A DNA stretch of 64,000 nucleotides from G047528255 sp047528255 (GCA_047528255.1 CP180024.1:248001-312000); one strand, 5' to 3'. Positions 22,101 to 33,103 are shown, counted from the stretch's first letter. Program-made: numbers and translations. Notes: generated by a model not told the origin, from the sequence alone.

Positions 22101-22301
22101 TTAACTTTCCGTGTCGACTGGCTGTTTCTCAAGAACCACCTTACCTCTGTAATAGAGCTTATCCTCATACCAATGCGCATGATGGAACAAATGGGCCTGC
22201 TTGGTAGTAGGATCGGTAGCCAACTGAGGCAACTCCGCCTTATAATGAGTTCTACGCTTGTTTTTTCTAGCTTTGGATTGTCTTCTCTTAGGATGTGCCA
22301 T
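22101..22301 (-). CDS. rpmF: 50S ribosomal protein L32
   Basis: Small basic protein of the large subunit. It begins MAHPKRRQSKARKNKRRTHY, the family signature, and continues with AHLFHHAHW and YYRGKVVL, the Bacteroidota variant without the zinc-ribbon cysteines. 66 residues. It follows a decayed yceD, its usual operon partner, and has its own terminator. Confidence 0.96.
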   Translation of the reverse strand: MAHPKRRQSKARKNKRRTHYKAELPQLATDPTTKQAHLFHHAHWYEDKLYYRGKVVLEKQPVDTES

Positions 22302-22378
22302 TTGTCTTGTTTTTTTATTACAAATTCTTTATATCACTCAATCATAATCCCTTCTTCAATATATCTCACAGTATATTG

Positions 22379-22860
22379 TTACAATAAATTCAATACTTTA
22401 GAACTCATCTCCCCTTTCTCTACATCAAGATGAATCTTTCTTTTAGGTAAATACAAAAAAAAATTCATAAACATATTGCGCTATACTGACTTTACTTTTT
22501 CTAAAAAGCAAAATAAAAACCCCATTATCTTCATTAGAAAACGTTTTCCAGAACTTTACGACCAAAATTCATTTTTCATTTAAGCGGTGAATAAAGGGCT
22601 CTAGAGAAAAATCACAAATCAAACCCCAATGTTCCTTGCACATAAAAATGGATGATAAAAATATCGGAGCATTCTCTACATCAAGAAAAAAATCAAACTT
22701 CGGTTAATTAAAAACCTTCTTACAGTCAAATAACTTAAAGAAGTTTTCATCTATCTCGAAACGGAAAAAAACTTGTATTGACTCAAGCGAAAAAAGAAAA
22801 TAGTGTAAGCCATTCACCTTTGATCCATAAACTATTCTCCAATAGGGAAATGCGAATTTA
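22379..22860 (-). pseudogene. Decayed yceD/DUF177 gene upstream of rpmF
   Basis: Pieces in shifting frames match the YceD (DUF177) family usually encoded just before rpmF. They are FFRFEIDENFFKLF near the N-terminus, then LICDFSLEPFIHRLNEK, VSIAQYVYEF, and the C-terminal LPKRKIHLDVEKGEMSSK...LNLL with stop at 22379-22381. At least two frameshifts and internal stops are visible. YceD is linked to 23S rRNA maturation in other bacteria. The N-terminus fades towards an IS end at 22901. Confidence 0.8.
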
Positions 22861-22900
22861 CATCTTTTTAATTTCAAAACATTCCCAACGCCTACATATT

Positions 22901-23482
22901 GAAGAAGTTGCATGAGAGAAGGTTTTTAAAATATTTGTAATATCAATATGTTATTTTGTATATTTGAAGTAGAAAATAAAAAATATTCGGCTCTATGCTA
23001 AGAAGCACTGCACAAATAATTTTTAGCGAACTATATATGGAACGTTCTAGCAGAAAGAGTGAGTTTTTCAAAAGGTTAAACACCTTGATCCACTGGGAAA
23101 GGATGGAAAAAGAAATAAAAAAACGTATCAAAAAATCCAGGGAATAAAAGACCAACCTGTTTACAATGGAATATCGTTATTTAAGATGATACTTTTGAGT
23201 CACTGGTATGATCTCAGTGATGTAGGAACGGAAGAATTGGTAAAAGATTACATATTCTGCATACGACTTTGTAATCTTTCGATTGAAAGATCAGATTCCA
23301 GATTATACGACTCTATGCAAATTTCGAAATGAAATAGTAGTCAAAAAGGCATATGATAGCTTACTGAAAAAATCAATAAGGAATTAGAAAAACATCAGTC
23401 TATACTTAAAACTGGTCTGATAGTAGATACCAGTATTACAGTGCCCCCCTTTGATTCTAAAGGAAGCTCCTATCTACGTAGT
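22901..23482 (+). mobile_element. IS5-family relic, 5' half
   Basis: From a drifted left end (GAAGAAGTTGCATGAG) to the internal site TCTACGTAGT, where a second copy begins. No 3' half of this copy is found beyond the second element. Confidence 0.8.
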
Positions 23483-24746
23483 GAGAACGTTGCATGGAAG
23501 AAGGATGTTAAAATATATGTAAATTAATATATTATTTCGTCTATTTGGAGTAGAAAATAAAAAATTCGGTTCTATGCTCAGAAGCACCGCACAAATAAGC
23601 TTTATTGAACTATATATGGAACGTTCTACCAGAAGGAGTAAGTTTTTCAAAAGGTTAAAGACCTTGAGCCAGAGGGAAGAGATGGAGAAAGAAACTAAGA
23701 AAAATATATCAAAAAGTCCAGGGAATAAAAGACCAATCTGCTTACAGTGGAATATCGTTATTTAAGATGATGTTTTTGAGTCACTGGTATGATCTCAGTG
23801 ATGTAGGAATAGAAAAATTTGTGAAAGAATCATTGAGCTGCATGCACTTTTCTGGTTTTCGATTGAAAGATCAGATCCCAGATCATACGACTTTATGCAG
23901 ATTTTGCAATGAAATAGTAGCCAAAAGGCATATGAGCTCTTACTGAAAAAGATCAATAAGAATTAGGAAAACATCAGGAGATAGTTAAAACAGGAGTGAC
24001 AATAGATTCTGTATTACAGTGAGTTACATTTCTCCCAAGGGAAATCCTATCTACGTAGTGGAGGATCAGAAGGAAGAGGGGAAAAGCAAATAAGTCAAAG
24101 AAAAGAAAGAGTAAAAAAAGAGACTCAATCAGGAATAGATATTCATGGAATATGCTCAAGAAATCAGATAAACTTTACTACGGATATAAGAATCTCATAG
24201 GGGAGGATAAAAATGGAATGAGATACTATCCGTACATAACGTAGCGCCAATGAGCATGATCGTAGAGGACTAAATCCATTAATAATCAAACTAGTATATA
24301 AACCCAGAGAAGTGTATACAGATAAAGGTTACCAAATCCCCGCTAACGTGTCTTACTTTCATAGTCGAAACATTAAAGACCGTATACAGAAGAAAGCCTA
24401 TAGCCCCCCTTAATTAGGGTAGCTATATTATTCAATATAATTAGTGAGTAAAAACCGATGGGTAGTAGAACGTACTTTTGTCAGTATAAAGCGTTGGTCT
24501 GGATCAGACAAGATTTGTTACAAAGGATTAGCTCGTGTGCATGCCCAGCATTTTATGGAGGCTATGGATCATAATTTGTATCGTACGCCTGATATTATTA
24601 TTCGCTGTTCATAAAAATAGACACAATTAATTAATTTATAATCAATAGTATTTCGAATACAATGTGAAAGAGTAAATCTAGATCGTCTCCAACGAAGCCC
24701 ATCTAGGAGGTTGAATAAACGTAATACATCTTAACACAATGGTCGC
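23483..24746 (+). mobile_element. IS5-family relic, near full length
   Basis: Left end GAGAACGTTGCATGG to right end ACACAATGGTCGC. The start region MLRSTAQISFIELYMERSTRR is readable from 23574. Frameshifts and stops follow throughout the rest. Confidence 0.85.
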
Positions 24747-24829
24747 ATTTTTATCTTTTTCTTGTGCAATACCTCGATTGATATTTGAAATAAAATTATC
24801 TTTCCTTTTTCTAAGTTTCATATTGAAAA

Positions 24830-25918
24830 ATGAGAAAAGATAACCATCATTACTCTGTGATTTTGGCTGGAGGGATAGGGAGTCGTTTTTGGCCGGTGAG
24901 CACCAGATCTTGTCCCAAACAATTCTATGATATTTTAGGTTTGGGGAAAACTTTGATACAGCAAACTTTTTCCAGAGTTTCTGAAGTAATTTCTTCGAAA
25001 AATATTTTTGTCATCACTCATGAAGATTACAAGTCTTTGGTGTATGAGCAATTGCCCGATTTGCCCGAGTCCAATTTGCTTTTGGAGCCTTTTATGATGA
25101 ATACGGCCCCGAGTGTCGCTTATGCTTCATTCAAAATCCGGGCTCGTGATAAAAATGCTTGTATTCTTGTAGCTCCTTCGGATCATCTCATTACTGAGGA
25201 GAAAAAGTTCTACGAAACGCTTGAATGGGCTTTTCAAGAAGCGAGTCAAAGACAACGTTTGATTACTCTAGGGATAGAGCCCATCCATCCTAATACGGGA
25301 TATGGGTATATTCAATTCATTCAGGAATCCGATACTTCACTTGTCAAAAAGATGAAAACTTTTGTAGAAAAGCCTTCCCGTGAGATTGCTTCCGAGTTTC
25401 TCCATTCAGGCGATTTTTTATGGAATTCCGGTATATTTGTTTGGAATGTTCAAACCATATTGGAAGCCTATAAAAAGCATTTACCACATATGTATAATGT
25501 TTTTTCTGCAGGAGAGGAGAAAATGGACGCCGAAGATGAGCAAACTTTTATACAATCAATATTTCCCACTTTACAACGTATTTCAATTGATTACGGCATT
25601 TTGGAGAAAGCGGATGACGTTTATGTAATCCCTTCCCATTTCGGGTGGAGCGATTTAGGGACTTGGAGTACCCTTTGTGATAAGGTTCCTAAAGACATTT
25701 CAGGTAATACAGTGATAGGAAAAAAAGTTCTTTTTTACGATTCCTTGGACAATATCGTTTGTTTGAATAATAAAAAAGCTGCTATTATAGAGGGCTTGAA
25801 TGGTTATATTATAATAGAGACATCTAGAGCTTTGCTTATTTGTAAAAAGGAAAAAGAGCAAGAGATCAAACGGTTTGTAAATGATTTGAAAATTGAAAAA
25901 GGAGAAGAATTTTTGTGA
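24830..25918 (+). CDS. manC: Mannose-1-phosphate guanylyltransferase
   Basis: Makes GDP-mannose from GTP and mannose-1-phosphate for surface polysaccharide and glycoconjugates. Nucleotidyltransferase fold: VILAGGIGSRFWPVSTRSCPKQF (nucleotide-binding loop), LVAPSDHLI, and the FVEKPSREIA and GDFLWNSGIFVW sugar-binding stretches. The 362-residue length matches the single-domain enzyme without the phosphomannose isomerase domain. It lies 57 bp before the LysM gene on the same strand and may be co-transcribed. Confidence 0.95.
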   Translation: MRKDNHHYSVILAGGIGSRFWPVSTRSCPKQFYDILGLGKTLIQQTFSRVSEVISSKNIFVITHEDYKSLVYEQLPDLPESNLLLEPFMMNTAPSVAYASFKIRARDKNACILVAPSDHLITEEKKFYETLEWAFQEASQRQRLITLGIEPIHPNTGYGYIQFIQESDTSLVKKMKTFVEKPSREIASEFLHSGDFLWNSGIFVWNVQTILEAYKKHLPHMYNVFSAGEEKMDAEDEQTFIQSIFPTLQRISIDYGILEKADDVYVIPSHFGWSDLGTWSTLCDKVPKDISGNTVIGKKVLFYDSLDNIVCLNNKKAAIIEGLNGYIIIETSRALLICKKEKEQEIKRFVNDLKIEKGEEFL

Positions 25919-25975
25919 TGTGTTTTTCGAATCTGTGGAGGGCGAGATCTTATTTATTGTAAAAAAGTTATTATC

Positions 25976-27802
25976 ATGAAGAATATTTTAACTTCTTTTA
26001 TTCTTTTGGTAGGCACTCTCATGTTTTCTCAAGTACAGCATAAAGTAGCTCTAGGTGAGACCGTCTATAAGCTTGGCAGGCAATATAATGTTACCGTAAA
26101 AAAAATCCTTCAGAGTAATACTGGGTTGAATTACAGATATTTGAAGGAGGGAGAAACGGTCCTTATACCTACTCAAGAAAGCGTCCTAAGTAAAAATCAA
26201 TCATTGATATATCAAGTACAAACCGGAGAAACCCTCTATACTATATCCAAGAAATACGGTATAGATATACAGACCTTCATCAAACAAAATCCTCATGTGT
26301 CTAAAGGATTGAAACAGGGTGATTTTTTATTTATCAATGTGAAAAATACTGAACAGTCTTTAGTATCTCACCGAGACACTGCTTCAACGTCCGAGAAAAA
26401 AATGACCACTTATCAAGTGAAAGCAAAAGAAACGCTCTATAGCATCAGTAAGCGTTTCGGCTTATATCAAGAAGAGTTGAAAAAGATAAACCCCAAGCTA
26501 AAAAACGGATTGAAGAAAGGTATGATATTACGCGTTCCCGCGAAAAAAGATTCGGTGCAAGAAAAAAATATCCTTGATAAATCCCTAAAACCATTACCCA
26601 AAAATTCTGCATATGATTTTATTATCTATACCGTTAAGGACGGTAACACTATTTTTAGTATCATGCGTGCGTATGATATTGGTTTGGAAGACCTTATGGA
26701 TTATAACCCGGGATTGAAAAAAGGATTGAAGGTTGGAATGGATCTAAAAATTCCTTCCCGTAAGAGAAGGAGAGCCAAGGTGTCCCCTACTCTAGACGGA
26801 ATCAATGTCGTGCTGATGCTGCCCTTACTTGCCCAAAAGCCTCATATTGATGAACTCAGCAAACATGCTATTGCTTTCTATCTCGGAGCAAAAGCAGCAA
26901 TAGCTTCCGTAGCTCAGAAGAGGAAAGTTTATGTCAAAGTTTTTGACACTGAGAACGACAAAAAAAAAATAGAGAATTTTTTAAATACCTATGATTTTTC
27001 TTTAATTCACGCAATCATAGGTCCCTTTTTTCGCTCAAGTGTAGAACAAGTGGCACAGGCCTTGAAAAACGAAAAAACCCCTGTAGTCGCTCCGTTAAGT
27101 GCTTCCGAAACATTGGATATCTACCCCAACGTAGTCCAAGCTAAGGTCAAAGATCAATATTTGGTAGATCCTATCGTAGAAGAGATCAAACGTGGTCCTT
27201 CCTCGGTCAAGACCGTATATTTGATCGGATCTAAACAAGCCGAGGCAGTAACGCAACGTTTTAAATCTCTTCTTTTAGAAGTTCGATCTCAAATGCAGAT
27301 TATAACCGATGATCTCTCAACCATTCCATCCGACGCTCCTCCTTTTTTTGCCGTTTTATTAGGTGAAGATCCCAAGCTTGGACAATCTTTCGTGCAAACC
27401 GTACAGGATTTTAAACCCGGGCAGATCATCCCTTTGGGTGTAGGGTACAATGAGGCTTATTACAACAACGTCGCTCTGTTGAAAAAATATGGGTTGGTCT
27501 TCACCGTAAGGTATCATAGCAATAAAGATGAAGCCGCACAGCGAAGGTTTGAGAAGCTTCGTAAAGAAACTGATGAAAATCCGGATAAATACAAATTATT
27601 GGGATTTGACCTTACTCTGGATGTGCTGGAGCGTCTTTTGAAAAATAAAAAACTGTTGCCTAATCTTGAAGATAAAGAATCATCTGGCATCATATCCAAA
27701 TATCGATATGAAAAATTGTCCGATGGAGGCTATATTAACAAAGGGATATGGCTGACTAGCATGAAATCATCCGAGGCAGCTTCAGCCGTTTTGAAAAATT
27801 GA
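25976..27802 (+). CDS. Secreted LysM-repeat protein with periplasmic-binding-like domain
   Basis: An N-terminal signal peptide (MKNILTSFILLVGTLMFSQ) points to export. Four LysM repeats follow at about residues 22-66, 79-123, 144-187 and 217-260, each with the YTVKxGxTLxxISKxYG...LKxGxxLxIP pattern that binds peptidoglycan. Residues ~275-608 resemble a type I periplasmic-binding or leucine-binding fold (VVLMLPLL, AIIGPFFRSSVEQVAQAL, TPVVAPLSAS). This domain pair is common in Flavobacteriia. The role is unknown, probably cell-wall related. Intact frame. Confidence 0.85.
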   Translation: MKNILTSFILLVGTLMFSQVQHKVALGETVYKLGRQYNVTVKKILQSNTGLNYRYLKEGETVLIPTQESVLSKNQSLIYQVQTGETLYTISKKYGIDIQTFIKQNPHVSKGLKQGDFLFINVKNTEQSLVSHRDTASTSEKKMTTYQVKAKETLYSISKRFGLYQEELKKINPKLKNGLKKGMILRVPAKKDSVQEKNILDKSLKPLPKNSAYDFIIYTVKDGNTIFSIMRAYDIGLEDLMDYNPGLKKGLKVGMDLKIPSRKRRRAKVSPTLDGINVVLMLPLLAQKPHIDELSKHAIAFYLGAKAAIASVAQKRKVYVKVFDTENDKKKIENFLNTYDFSLIHAIIGPFFRSSVEQVAQALKNEKTPVVAPLSASETLDIYPNVVQAKVKDQYLVDPIVEEIKRGPSSVKTVYLIGSKQAEAVTQRFKSLLLEVRSQMQIITDDLSTIPSDAPPFFAVLLGEDPKLGQSFVQTVQDFKPGQIIPLGVGYNEAYYNNVALLKKYGLVFTVRYHSNKDEAAQRRFEKLRKETDENPDKYKLLGFDLTLDVLERLLKNKKLLPNLEDKESSGIISKYRYEKLSDGGYINKGIWLTSMKSSEAASAVLKN

Positions 27803-27815
27803 TTTCAAGCAACGT

Positions 27816-28382
27816 TCACATGAATTTTCTTCTTCTTCTAACGTGAGGATTGTACGTGTTACGCCCAATCTTCATTCTTTTTAATTGTTCCTTTATCATT
27901 TTGATCTGGTCTTCCATAAGTCCGGCCTTATCCAGCTTCTTGGCCTCCGTCAAGAGCGTTTCGGATTCTTTCTTTTTTCCCTTTGAGGCCTCTATTACGG
28001 CCAGATTCAATTTGGTTATCGCACGATTGTATTTGAATTTCAATCCGATCTCCAATGCGGTGCGCAGGTCTCGTTCTGACTGACTGATATTTGAATTTGC
28101 GTTCGTCAGCCCCTTTAAAAAGTAATAATAAGCTTGCTGGCTTTTGATGAGTTGTGATTTTGGATTTTTAATGTGGGCTAAGCATCTTTTCGTTCCATCC
28201 ATGTCACCTTTGCTAGATTTGAAAAAAGCCATGAGCAAAAATTCATTTCTGATGAAAAGAAAAATAGGTGTTAAAATTAACAAGATCAGGAATACCCCCC
28301 AGCCTGTCTCCCGATGAGTGAAAGCATAAACGGATCCAAAAAGCATTAAAGCAGCAATAAAGAGTTTGATGTATTTATTCAT
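27816..28382 (-). CDS. Small membrane protein with TPR-like helices
   Basis: 188 residues. Two N-terminal membrane segments (about 5-22 and 29-48: LFIAALMLFGSVYAF, GVFLILLILTPIFLF). A cytoplasmic or periplasmic helical part from about 65-165 resembles two or three tetratricopeptide repeats (YYYFLKGLTN, RDLRTALEIGLKF, RAITKLNLAVIEASKGK). The tail is very basic (RRRRKFM). Convergent with the LysM gene, 13 bp apart. No specific family recognised; function unknown. Confidence 0.7.
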   Translation of the reverse strand: MNKYIKLFIAALMLFGSVYAFTHRETGWGVFLILLILTPIFLFIRNEFLLMAFFKSSKGDMDGTKRCLAHIKNPKSQLIKSQQAYYYFLKGLTNANSNISQSERDLRTALEIGLKFKYNRAITKLNLAVIEASKGKKKESETLLTEAKKLDKAGLMEDQIKMIKEQLKRMKIGRNTYNPHVRRRRKFM

Positions 28383-28388
28383 GGACCT

Positions 28389-28649
28389 AAACTATTGTTA
28401 TTAAAATGTATTAAGCTTATTTAATCTCCTAGATGGCCCCGTTGGAGACAACGGAAAATTTATTTATTCACATCGTATTCGAAAAAAAATATTAATTATA
28501 ACTCAATTAATAACATTTATTTTTATAAACAGATCATAATCATCCCAAAGGTATAATACAAATCATGAGCCATAGACTCCATAAGATGCTGGGCATATAC
28601 ACGAGTTAATCCTTCGTAAGGGGCCTTTCCTAATTGAAAACAAGGCTTT
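28389..28649 (-). mobile_element. IS5-family relic, 3' end fragment
   Basis: A badly drifted right end and about 220 bp of the 3' part in minus orientation, cut at CAAGGCTTT where the next copy starts. Confidence 0.65.
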
Positions 28650-29922
28650 GAGACCATTATGTTAATGCTGGAATTACGGTTATTCAACCTCCTAGATGGC
28701 TTCGTTGGAGAACGATGTAGATTTAGTATTTTACATTGTATTTTAAATATTATTGATTGTAAATCAACTAATTATATCTTTTTTTTTTATGAACAGCGAA
28801 TAATAATGCCAGGGGAACGATACAAATCATGAGCCATCACCTCCATAAGATGCTGAGCATGTACACGAGCTAATCCTTTGTAACGAACCTTTTCTGATCT
28901 AAACCAACCCTTTATACTACCAAAAGTAGGTTCTACTACCCATCGGGGTATACTCATTAATTTGCTGAATAATACATCTACCCTACTTAAGGAGAAGTTC
29001 TTATAGGCTTCTTTTGTAGACGGTATTTGATACCTTTACTATGAAAATAAGACCTGTTGGCTGGCATTTAGTAACCTTTTTCTGCCTATACTTCTCTAGG
29101 TTTATATCCTAGTTTTCTTATTAATGGCTTTACCCCTCTACTATCATGCTCATTGTCTGCTACGCTATGTACTGCTAGTATCATTCTATTTTTATCCACC
29201 CTTATATGCTTCTTGTATTTGTAGTAGAGCTTACCTGATTTCTTGAGCCATTTTCCTTGAGTGTCTACTCCTGATTGAGTCTCTTTTTTTACCCTATGCT
29301 TTTCTTTGACTGATTTGCTTTTTCCCCTCTTTCTTCCGATCCTCCTCTACGTAGGTAGGGCCCTTTTGGGAAAAGAGACTCACTGTAATACTGGCATCTA
29401 TTATCAATCCTATTTTAACTATCGTCTAATTTTTCTAATTCCTTATTTATCTTTTTCAGTAAGAGCTCATATGCCTTTTTGGCTACTATTTCATTACGAA
29501 CTCTGCATAGAGTTGTATGATCTGGGATCTGATCTTCCAATCGAAAACCACAAAATAGCATGCAGCCTATGGAATCTTTTACCAATTTTTCTGTTCCTAC
29601 ATCACTCAGATTACACTAATGAATCAAAAGTATAATCGTAAATAACTATATTCCACTATAGGAAGGTTAGTTTTTTATTGCCTGGCCTTTTTGATATATT
29701 TTTCTTATTTCTCTCTCCATCCCTTCCAGTAGCTCAAGGTGTTTAACCTTTTGAAAAATTCACTCCTTCTGGTAGAACGTTCTATATATAGCTCGCTAAA
29801 GTTTATTTTCGTGGTGCTTCTGAGCGTAGATCCGAATCTTTTTTTACTTTTACTCTAAAAAAACACGAAATAATATGTTGATTTACAAATAATTTAAACC
29901 TTTTCTCTCATGCAATGATCTA
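28650..29922 (-). mobile_element. IS5-family relic, near full length
   Basis: Right end GAGACCATTATGTTAATG at 28650, left end CATGCAATGATCT. Transposase fragments in minus sense have several shifts. It is inserted into the preceding fragment at the CAAGGCTTT site, which recurs at 61630. Confidence 0.85.
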
Positions 29923-29956
29923 GGATCAATTTTTTTTTAGAATTGATAAAGTGCTA

Positions 29957-30613
29957 TTAACCCCGGCGGGCTTTTATCCATTGCATCATGTCTTCGTAGT
30001 TCGACGCGTTCAATCTATGTCCAGCGTCGTACTCTTTATAAAAGAATGGGATTTTGTTTCGATCGAGTAGGGCAGGGCCTTTCCTAGCTAATTCTATTGG
30101 GATGATGGTATCTTTCCTGCCGTGAGAAACGAAAAAATCCAATGACGTAGCTATCGTTTTCACCTCTCCAGGCAAAAGATCCTTATGCGGGAAGCCGCTC
30201 AGAGCAATCACTTTTTTAACCTTTTCAGGATGATATAAAGCGATGGCGTAGCTTAATATGGATCCTTGACTGAATCCGAATAACCATACGTCGTTCTTGC
30301 TCAGATGGTAATGTTCCGTAGCCTCGTCGATAAAGGAAGTGATCTTTTCACGCGCTTCGACGGCTTGTGTAATGTTTGCGGAAGGGCCTTTTTCTGAAAA
30401 TTCTATGGCGTACCAGGCGAACCCTCCGAAGGGCAAGGGATGCGGTGCTTGTAAACTAATAACGAAAAAACACGCAGGAAGATCCTTTGCGAAGGAAAAA
30501 AGATCTTTTTCGTCGGCGCCGTAGCCGTGGATGATCAAAAACAGAGGTGGCCTATCTATCGCCGTTAAAGGCTTTCTGATCACGTGTTTAATGGAAAGTG
30601 TATCCAAAAGCAT
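29957..30613 (-). CDS. Alpha/beta hydrolase, phospholipase/carboxylesterase family
   Basis: Serine hydrolase of about 218 residues. ATG at 30613 is preferred; an in-frame GTG lies two codons upstream. Landmarks: oxyanion region LFLIIHGYGADEKDLF, nucleophile elbow GFSQGS, then the acid in SHGRKDTIIP and the histidine in DAGHRLN. This is the arrangement of small esterases acting on acyl esters or lysophospholipids. Substrate unknown. No operon partner; a minus-strand terminator lies upstream. Confidence 0.88.
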   Translation of the reverse strand: MLLDTLSIKHVIRKPLTAIDRPPLFLIIHGYGADEKDLFSFAKDLPACFFVISLQAPHPLPFGGFAWYAIEFSEKGPSANITQAVEAREKITSFIDEATEHYHLSKNDVWLFGFSQGSILSYAIALYHPEKVKKVIALSGFPHKDLLPGEVKTIATSLDFFVSHGRKDTIIPIELARKGPALLDRNKIPFFYKEYDAGHRLNASNYEDMMQWIKARRG

Positions 30614-30701
30614 GGTCACAACCTAATTTGAGTGAAAATGAAAAAATTTTGTCTTTGAAAAAAAAAATTATCCATTGCGAATCTATAAAAAATATCATAG
30701 A

Positions 30702-30737
30702 TCAAAAAAAAAATTAAATACTCCGAGTTCGGAGTAT
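30702..30737 (-). terminator. Orphan rho-independent terminator
   Basis: Minus strand: ATACTCCGA/TCGGAGTAT inverted repeat (30718-30737) followed by TTTAATTTTTTTTTT. It points at the hydrolase from upstream, where no gene remains. A second perfect hairpin, GATCTTCTT-TGTT-AAGAAGATC (30758-30779), lies next to it without a clear T-run. Between 30620 and 30818 nothing else is seen. Confidence 0.6.
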
Positions 30738-30818
30738 CTCAAAATTATCCTTTACAGGATCTTCTTTGTTAAGAAGATCTTGATACTTTGACTAACGCCA
30801 TCACCAATTTAATGTCGT

Positions 30819-31747
30819 GAGAACGTTGCATGGGAGAAAGAGGTTAAAATATTTGTAAATCAATATATTGTTTCGTATATATTGGCGTATAAAATAAAAA
30901 ATTCGGATCTATGCTCAAAAGCACTGCACAACTAAGCTTTAGTTAACTATATTATGTAACGTTCTACCAGAAGAAGTGAGTTTTTCAAAAGGTTGAATAC
31001 CTTGATCCACTGGGAAGGGATAGAAAAAGAAATAAGAAAAACATATCAAAAAGGACAGGGAATAAAGGGTCAACCACTGCATACAGTGGAATATCGTTAT
31101 TTACGATGATGCTTTTGAGTCACTAGTATGATCTCAGTGATGTAGGAACGAAAAAATTGGTGAAAGAATCCTTGATATGCAGATTTCACAATGAAATAGT
31201 AGCCAAAAAGGTATATGATCGCCTACTGAAAAAGATCAATAAGGAATTAGAAAAGTATCAGGAGATAGTTAAAACAGGAGTGATAGTAGAGATGCCAGTA
31301 TTAGAGTGAATCCCCTTGCTCCCAAAGGATCTTCCTACGTACGTAGTGGAGGATCCGGAAGGAAGAGGGGCAAAAGGACATCAGTAAAAGAAAAGAAAGG
31401 GTAAAAAAGGACTCAATCAGCATTAGAGATTCAAGAAAAATGGCTCAATAAATCAGGTAAACTCTACTACGGATACAAGAAGCACATAGGAGGGGGGGGT
31501 AAAAAAGGAACGATACTAGCGTTACATAGCGCATCCGCCAATGAGTATGATAGTACATTGGATCAATGTCGTTAACTTTTTTGAAAAATTAACTACCTTC
31601 TAGTAGAACGTTCCATATATAATTCACTAAAGCTTATTTGCGCGGTGCTTCTGATCATAGATCCGGTTTTTTATTTTCTACTCCAAATGTACGAAACAAT
31701 ATATTGATTTACAAATATTTTAACCTCTTTCTCTCATGCACATTCTC
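30819..31747. mobile_element. IS5-family relic, plus 5' part joined to inverted left end
   Basis: Positions 30819 to about 31560 are plus (left end GAGAACGTTGCATGG, broken transposase up to the ANEYDS codons). About 31570-31747 is an inverted left end closing at CACATTCTC. Both termini are therefore left ends. Confidence 0.8.
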
Positions 31748-31816
31748 ATATTTAAAGTTATTGTCGAATATTATTGAACTTTCAATGACTCAAAAATTTC
31801 AGAATAAGTTTTCAAC

Positions 31817-33103
31817 TTATACAGTTAATGAAGTACTACCAACCGAACGTCGATCCGGACCGGTATAGACTTGTCTAGGGCGTCCTATCGGGGCTCCTTT
31901 GATTCGTATTTCCTTCCAGTGAGCCATCCAACCAGGTAGACGTCCCATGGCGAACATTACGGTAAACATCTCTTTCGGGATACCAACGGCTTGATAGATG
32001 ATTCCTGAGTAAAAATCCACGTTAGGGTAAAGTTTTCGCTCAATAAAATAAGGATCCTCCAGAGCTGTTCTTTCCAGATTTTTCGCTAATTCGAGAAGGG
32101 GATTATTAATATCTACTTGTGTTAAGAGCTCATCGGCAGCCTTTTTTATAATTTTAGCTCTGGGGTCAAAATTTTTATATATCCTATGTCCAAAACCCAT
32201 TAGACGGAAAGGATCATTTTTATCCTTAGCCTTATCTATCCATTTTTTTAAATGGCTTCCGTCTTTCAAAATATTTTCGCACATCTCTATGACGGCTTGA
32301 TTAGCTCCCCCATGCAGACGCCCCCAAAGAGCGCTGACGCCAGCCGAAATGGAGGCGAAGAGTCCTGCTTGTGCAGAACAGACCAAGCGTACTGTAGATG
32401 TAGAACAATTTTGCTCATGGTCTGCGTGTAAGATCAAAAGTATATCAAGCGCTTTAGCTATTGTCGGGCAGATTTCATAAGACTCTGTCGGCAGAGAAAA
32501 CAACATTCTGAGGATGTTGGAAGTATAATCCAAACAATTATCCGCATAAACTGGAGGTAACCCTGTTTTTTTACGATAAGTCCAAGCAGCCAGTATGGGA
32601 AACTGAGCTAATAGTTTTACCAGAGCTGAATGCATATCTTTTTCAGAGTGAGCGTTCACTGCATCAGGGTTAAAAGCAGTCAGAGCACAGCTGAGAGAAG
32701 AAAGCATTCCCATAGGATGGGCCGATCTAGGAAATCCGTTGAGAATGTCAAGCATTTCTTCGTTAACAAGGTTGTGCCTTTTGACGTCTTTGGAAAAGCA
32801 ATCCAATTGTGTGGGGTTAGGAAGTTCTCCTTTGAGGAGTAGATAACTCACCTCGAGAAAGGAACATTTCTCGGCAAGTTGTTCAATAGGGTAACCTCTG
32901 TAAAATAGCTCTCCCTTTTCTCCATCAAGAAAGGTGATGGCACTTTTGGTAGCTCCCGTGTTTTTAAAGCCCGGATCAATGGTAATGAAGCCGGTATCTT
33001 TTCTGAGTTGAGATATATCAATGGCTTTGTCACCACAAGTCCCTACAACGATAGGAAGCTTTTGCCGCTGCCCATCAAGATCAATAGTAGCGAAATCAGA
33101 CAT
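31817..33103 (-). CDS. gltA: Citrate synthase
   Basis: Condenses acetyl-CoA and oxaloacetate to citrate at the TCA entry. Type II hexameric-type N-terminus (LPIVVGTCGDKAIDISQLRK) and catalytic region: ILHADHEQNCSTSTVR, LWGRLHGGANQAV, GFGHRIYKNFDPRA and the late NVDFYSGIIYQAVGIP. 428 residues, normal. It stands alone; the enolase gene that often precedes it in Flavobacteriia is absent. Confidence 0.97.
   Translation of the reverse strand: MSDFATIDLDGQRQKLPIVVGTCGDKAIDISQLRKDTGFITIDPGFKNTGATKSAITFLDGEKGELFYRGYPIEQLAEKCSFLEVSYLLLKGELPNPTQLDCFSKDVKRHNLVNEEMLDILNGFPRSAHPMGMLSSLSCALTAFNPDAVNAHSEKDMHSALVKLLAQFPILAAWTYRKKTGLPPVYADNCLDYTSNILRMLFSLPTESYEICPTIAKALDILLILHADHEQNCSTSTVRLVCSAQAGLFASISAGVSALWGRLHGGANQAVIEMCENILKDGSHLKKWIDKAKDKNDPFRLMGFGHRIYKNFDPRAKIIKKAADELLTQVDINNPLLELAKNLERTALEDPYFIERKLYPNVDFYSGIIYQAVGIPKEMFTVMFAMGRLPGWMAHWKEIRIKGAPIGRPRQVYTGPDRRSVGSTSLTV

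Noticed and set aside
22704..22913. A 69-codon frame upstream of rpmF as a new small protein
   Set aside because: Its end (FRFEIDENFFKLF) belongs to the broken YceD family gene that continues in other frames.
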